A stretch of DNA of 8,735 nt, taken from an uncultured Clostridium sp. (GTDB lineage: Bacteria; Bacillota; Clostridia; Lachnospirales; Lachnospiraceae). Of the stretch, positions 7,295 through 8,735 are shown in pieces. A program made the translations under genes and the position numbers. Below the pieces are notes generated by a model, which was not told the origin of the DNA, searched no databases, and saw nothing but the letters and a program-made list of their open reading frames with translations. Position 1 is the stretch's first letter. Every line of letters begins with the position of its first letter. The stretch lies in NCBI GenBank assembly GCA_900551135.1, contig URUX01000106.1, positions 1-8,735 on the forward strand, given 5' to 3'.

Positions 7295-7306
7295 AAAAAA
7301 TGTTTT

Positions 7307-7311
7307 CCTCC
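7307..7311 (-). promoter_or_regulatory. Ribosome site deciding the GTPase start
   Basis: GGAGG on the minus strand, 12 bases before the ATG at 7292-7294. The in-frame ATG nine codons earlier (7319-7321) would place this site inside the coding region. It would also lie only about 2 bases from the expected transcription start, so it is rejected as the main start. The 12-base spacing is slightly long. Confidence 0.6.
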
Positions 7312-7329
7312 GTAATTGCATAATACGGA

Positions 7330-7358
7330 ATTATACCACAGAAGGGGGAGATAGTCGA
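7330..7358 (-). promoter_or_regulatory. Sigma-A promoter of the GTPase-helicase unit
   Basis: On the minus strand: TCGACT (7353-7358, 4 of 6 to TTGACA), 17 bases, then a perfect TATAAT (7330-7335) preceded by TGG, an extended -10. Transcription would start near 7323, giving a leader of about 28 bases. This is the best promoter in the window and suggests steady housekeeping expression. No second promoter is seen before the helicase gene. Confidence 0.75.
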
Positions 7359-7369
7359 GACACATGCCG

Positions 7370-7389
7370 GAATGTGCTATGGCGCATTC
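7370..7389. repeat. Short hairpin palindrome between divergent GTPase and feoB genes
   Basis: GAATGTGC (7370-7377) and GCGCATTC (7382-7389) pair over 8 positions, one of them a G-T wobble, around a TATG loop. It lies upstream of the GTPase promoter and 139 bases before feoB. With no T-run after it, it is not a terminator. It could be an operator or part of a feoB leader; it does not match the usual Fur box that I know. The remainder of 7322-7528 shows no feoB promoter I can defend. Confidence 0.35.
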
Positions 7390-7528
7390 TTCAATGTCCC
7401 ACAGGCAGCTTTGGATAGATGTGCATACCTGTTTTTTGTATCCTCTTCTCGTCCTCTTTCATATGTAACAATAAGGCTCCTGCCATATTCCCGGTTATGA
7501 GGATTGGCAGTTTTTCCGGAGGTATTTT

Positions 7529-8735
7529 ATGGATAACGGACGCATTGTCGCTGCTTTGGCCGGCAACCCAAATGTAGGGAAAAGCAGCATCTTTAATGCT
7601 CTAACCGGCATGCGCCAGCACACCGGCAACTGGGCTGGCAAAACCGTAGCGTCGGCACAGGGTACTTATCAGTACGGCGGAAAAGAGTTTCTTCTGGTGG
7701 ATCTTCCCGGCACGTACTCCCTGAACGCCCATTCAGAAGAAGAAGTCATTGCCAGGGATTATATTTGCTCTGGTCAGGCAGATATCATTCTGGTTATCTG
7801 CGATGCTACCTGTCTGGAGCGCGGACTTCACCTGCTTTCTCAGATTACCCGCTTAGATTACGTAAAAGACCAGGGAACTCCCATTGTTCTCTGTGTAAAC
7901 TTATGCGACGAAGCCCGGAGAAAAGGCATATCCATTGATTTTTCACTGTTGGAAGATGTTTTGCAGATTCCGGTGGTTCCCTGCTGCGCCAGAGACAGCC
8001 GGACTATCCAGTGCATCCGCCAGGCTGTTCTTGAAGCTGTGGAGCAGGTCTTTTCCTATGACTGTCTGGACTTTTCCCCGAAAGCCCTGGCTGGGGAAAC
8101 GGTCTCCGGCTGTACCGGCACATGCCGCAGACTGGAAGAACGAATTGATCGAATTGCAACAGGAAAATTTACAGGAAAACTGATTATGCTTGGACTGCTG
8201 CTTTTCATATTCTGGCTTACCATGAGCGGCGCCAATTATCCGTCCCAGCTTTTATGGAACGCTCTGTTTCAGTTTGAAGGGAAACTTGCTGATTGGATGG
8301 CATTCTTCAATGCCCCTGACTGGCTGACTGGATGTGTTGTTTATGGAATTTACCGGGTTCTGGCATGGGTCGTATCCGTCATGCTGCCGCCTATGGCGAT
8401 TTTCTTTCCTCTCTTCACATTGCTGGAAGATTTGGGATACCTGCCCAGGGTTGCGTTCAATATGGATCGGGCTTTTGAGAAGTGTAAATCCTGTGGTAAA
8501 CAATGTCTGACTATGGCAATGGGATTTGGATGTAACGCGGCGGCGATTGTAGGATGCCGGATTATTGATTCTCCCAGGGAACGGCTGATTGCAATCTTAA
8601 CCAATTCCATGATTCCATGCAATGGCCGCTTTCCCACTCTTTTTACTCTCATTACACTGTTTTTTACAGCAGGACTTGGCAGAACCTTTCTTGGCTCTTT
8701 CACCGCATCCTTATGTCTGACAGCCGTAATCCTTC
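7529..8735 (+). CDS. feoB: Ferrous iron transport protein B (partial, C-terminal part beyond window)
   Basis: Inner-membrane ferrous iron transporter with a cytoplasmic GTPase domain. The visible 402 codons are open to the window edge. GTPase motifs are GNPNVGKSS (12-20), switch I region HTGNWAGKTV (31-40), DLPG (59-62 by close count) and NLCD (124-127); the usual G5 Ser-Ala-Arg appears as CCAR (152-155). The first membrane segment is about 218-235, followed by segments around 268-296 containing LPPMAIFFPLF. Family signatures LLEDLGYLPRVAFNMDRAF (298-316), MGFGCNAAAIVGCRIID (331-347) and SMIPCNGRFPTL (360-371) are clear. A cysteine cluster CKSCGKQC (319-326) sits on the loop before the GFGC motif. 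The start has a strong GGAGG at 7518-7522, six bases upstream. FeoB proteins usually run past 600 residues, so about one third is missing here. feoA is not adjacent. The identity is secure. Confidence 0.95.
   Translation, partial: MDNGRIVAALAGNPNVGKSSIFNALTGMRQHTGNWAGKTVASAQGTYQYGGKEFLLVDLPGTYSLNAHSEEEVIARDYICSGQADIILVICDATCLERGLHLLSQITRLDYVKDQGTPIVLCVNLCDEARRKGISIDFSLLEDVLQIPVVPCCARDSRTIQCIRQAVLEAVEQVFSYDCLDFSPKALAGETVSGCTGTCRRLEERIDRIATGKFTGKLIMLGLLLFIFWLTMSGANYPSQLLWNALFQFEGKLADWMAFFNAPDWLTGCVVYGIYRVLAWVVSVMLPPMAIFFPLFTLLEDLGYLPRVAFNMDRAFEKCKSCGKQCLTMAMGFGCNAAAIVGCRIIDSPRERLIAILTNSMIPCNGRFPTLFTLITLFFTAGLGRTFLGSFTASLCLTAVIL

Noticed and set aside
7322..7528. NiCo/iron-sensing riboswitch before feoB
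   Set aside because: A short ACAGGCAG-like stretch (near 7411) recalls part of that motif, but the paired four-way junction and the other conserved segments are not seen.
8252..8703. Minus-strand frames opposite feoB
   Set aside because: They lie on the reverse of conserved FeoB coding sequence and show no family motif or ribosome site.

Overview
The window looks like chromosome from an anaerobic, low-to-mid GC Firmicute, most likely a Lachnospiraceae (Clostridium cluster XIVa) gut bacterium. This is inferred from the clostridial type of threonine synthase and FeoB, a Tet(M)/EF-G-like GTPase of a kind I associate with these bacteria, a bacterial SUV3-type helicase, strong AGGAGG-like ribosome sites and sigma-A-like promoters. 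No database search was possible, so the genus is left open.

Layout from left to right: thrC (threonine synthase) lies on the minus strand. Its upstream region holds a compact 153-bp palindromic element (1607-1759) with 17-bp terminal inverted repeats, internal hairpins and a 7-bp flanking direct repeat. The element sits between a good thrC promoter and the thrC ribosome site, so it should form most of the thrC mRNA leader. Next on the plus strand come sfsA (sugar-fermentation-stimulation nuclease family) with its own promoter and, about 20 bases after it, a small feoA. A 13-bp perfect inverted repeat ends this unit and probably also the opposing one.

On the minus strand from 7294 down to 3161 is a two-gene unit with one clear promoter: an EF-G/Tet(M)-like translational GTPase, then, after 42 bases, a SUV3-like DExH RNA helicase with a C-terminal zinc ribbon and an arginine/glycine-rich tail. 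Pairing a ribosome-acting GTPase with an RNA helicase suggests a shared job in translation or RNA quality control; that is inference. Divergent from the GTPase, on the plus strand, is the first 402 codons of feoB, the ferrous iron transporter, cut by the window's right edge. feoA and feoB are thus on the same strand but about 4.5 kb apart, with the helicase/GTPase unit between them in the opposite orientation.

The most unusual points are the MITE-like element in the thrC leader, the GTPase-helicase operon, and the split feoA/feoB arrangement. No tRNA, rRNA, CRISPR array or complete insertion sequence was seen.
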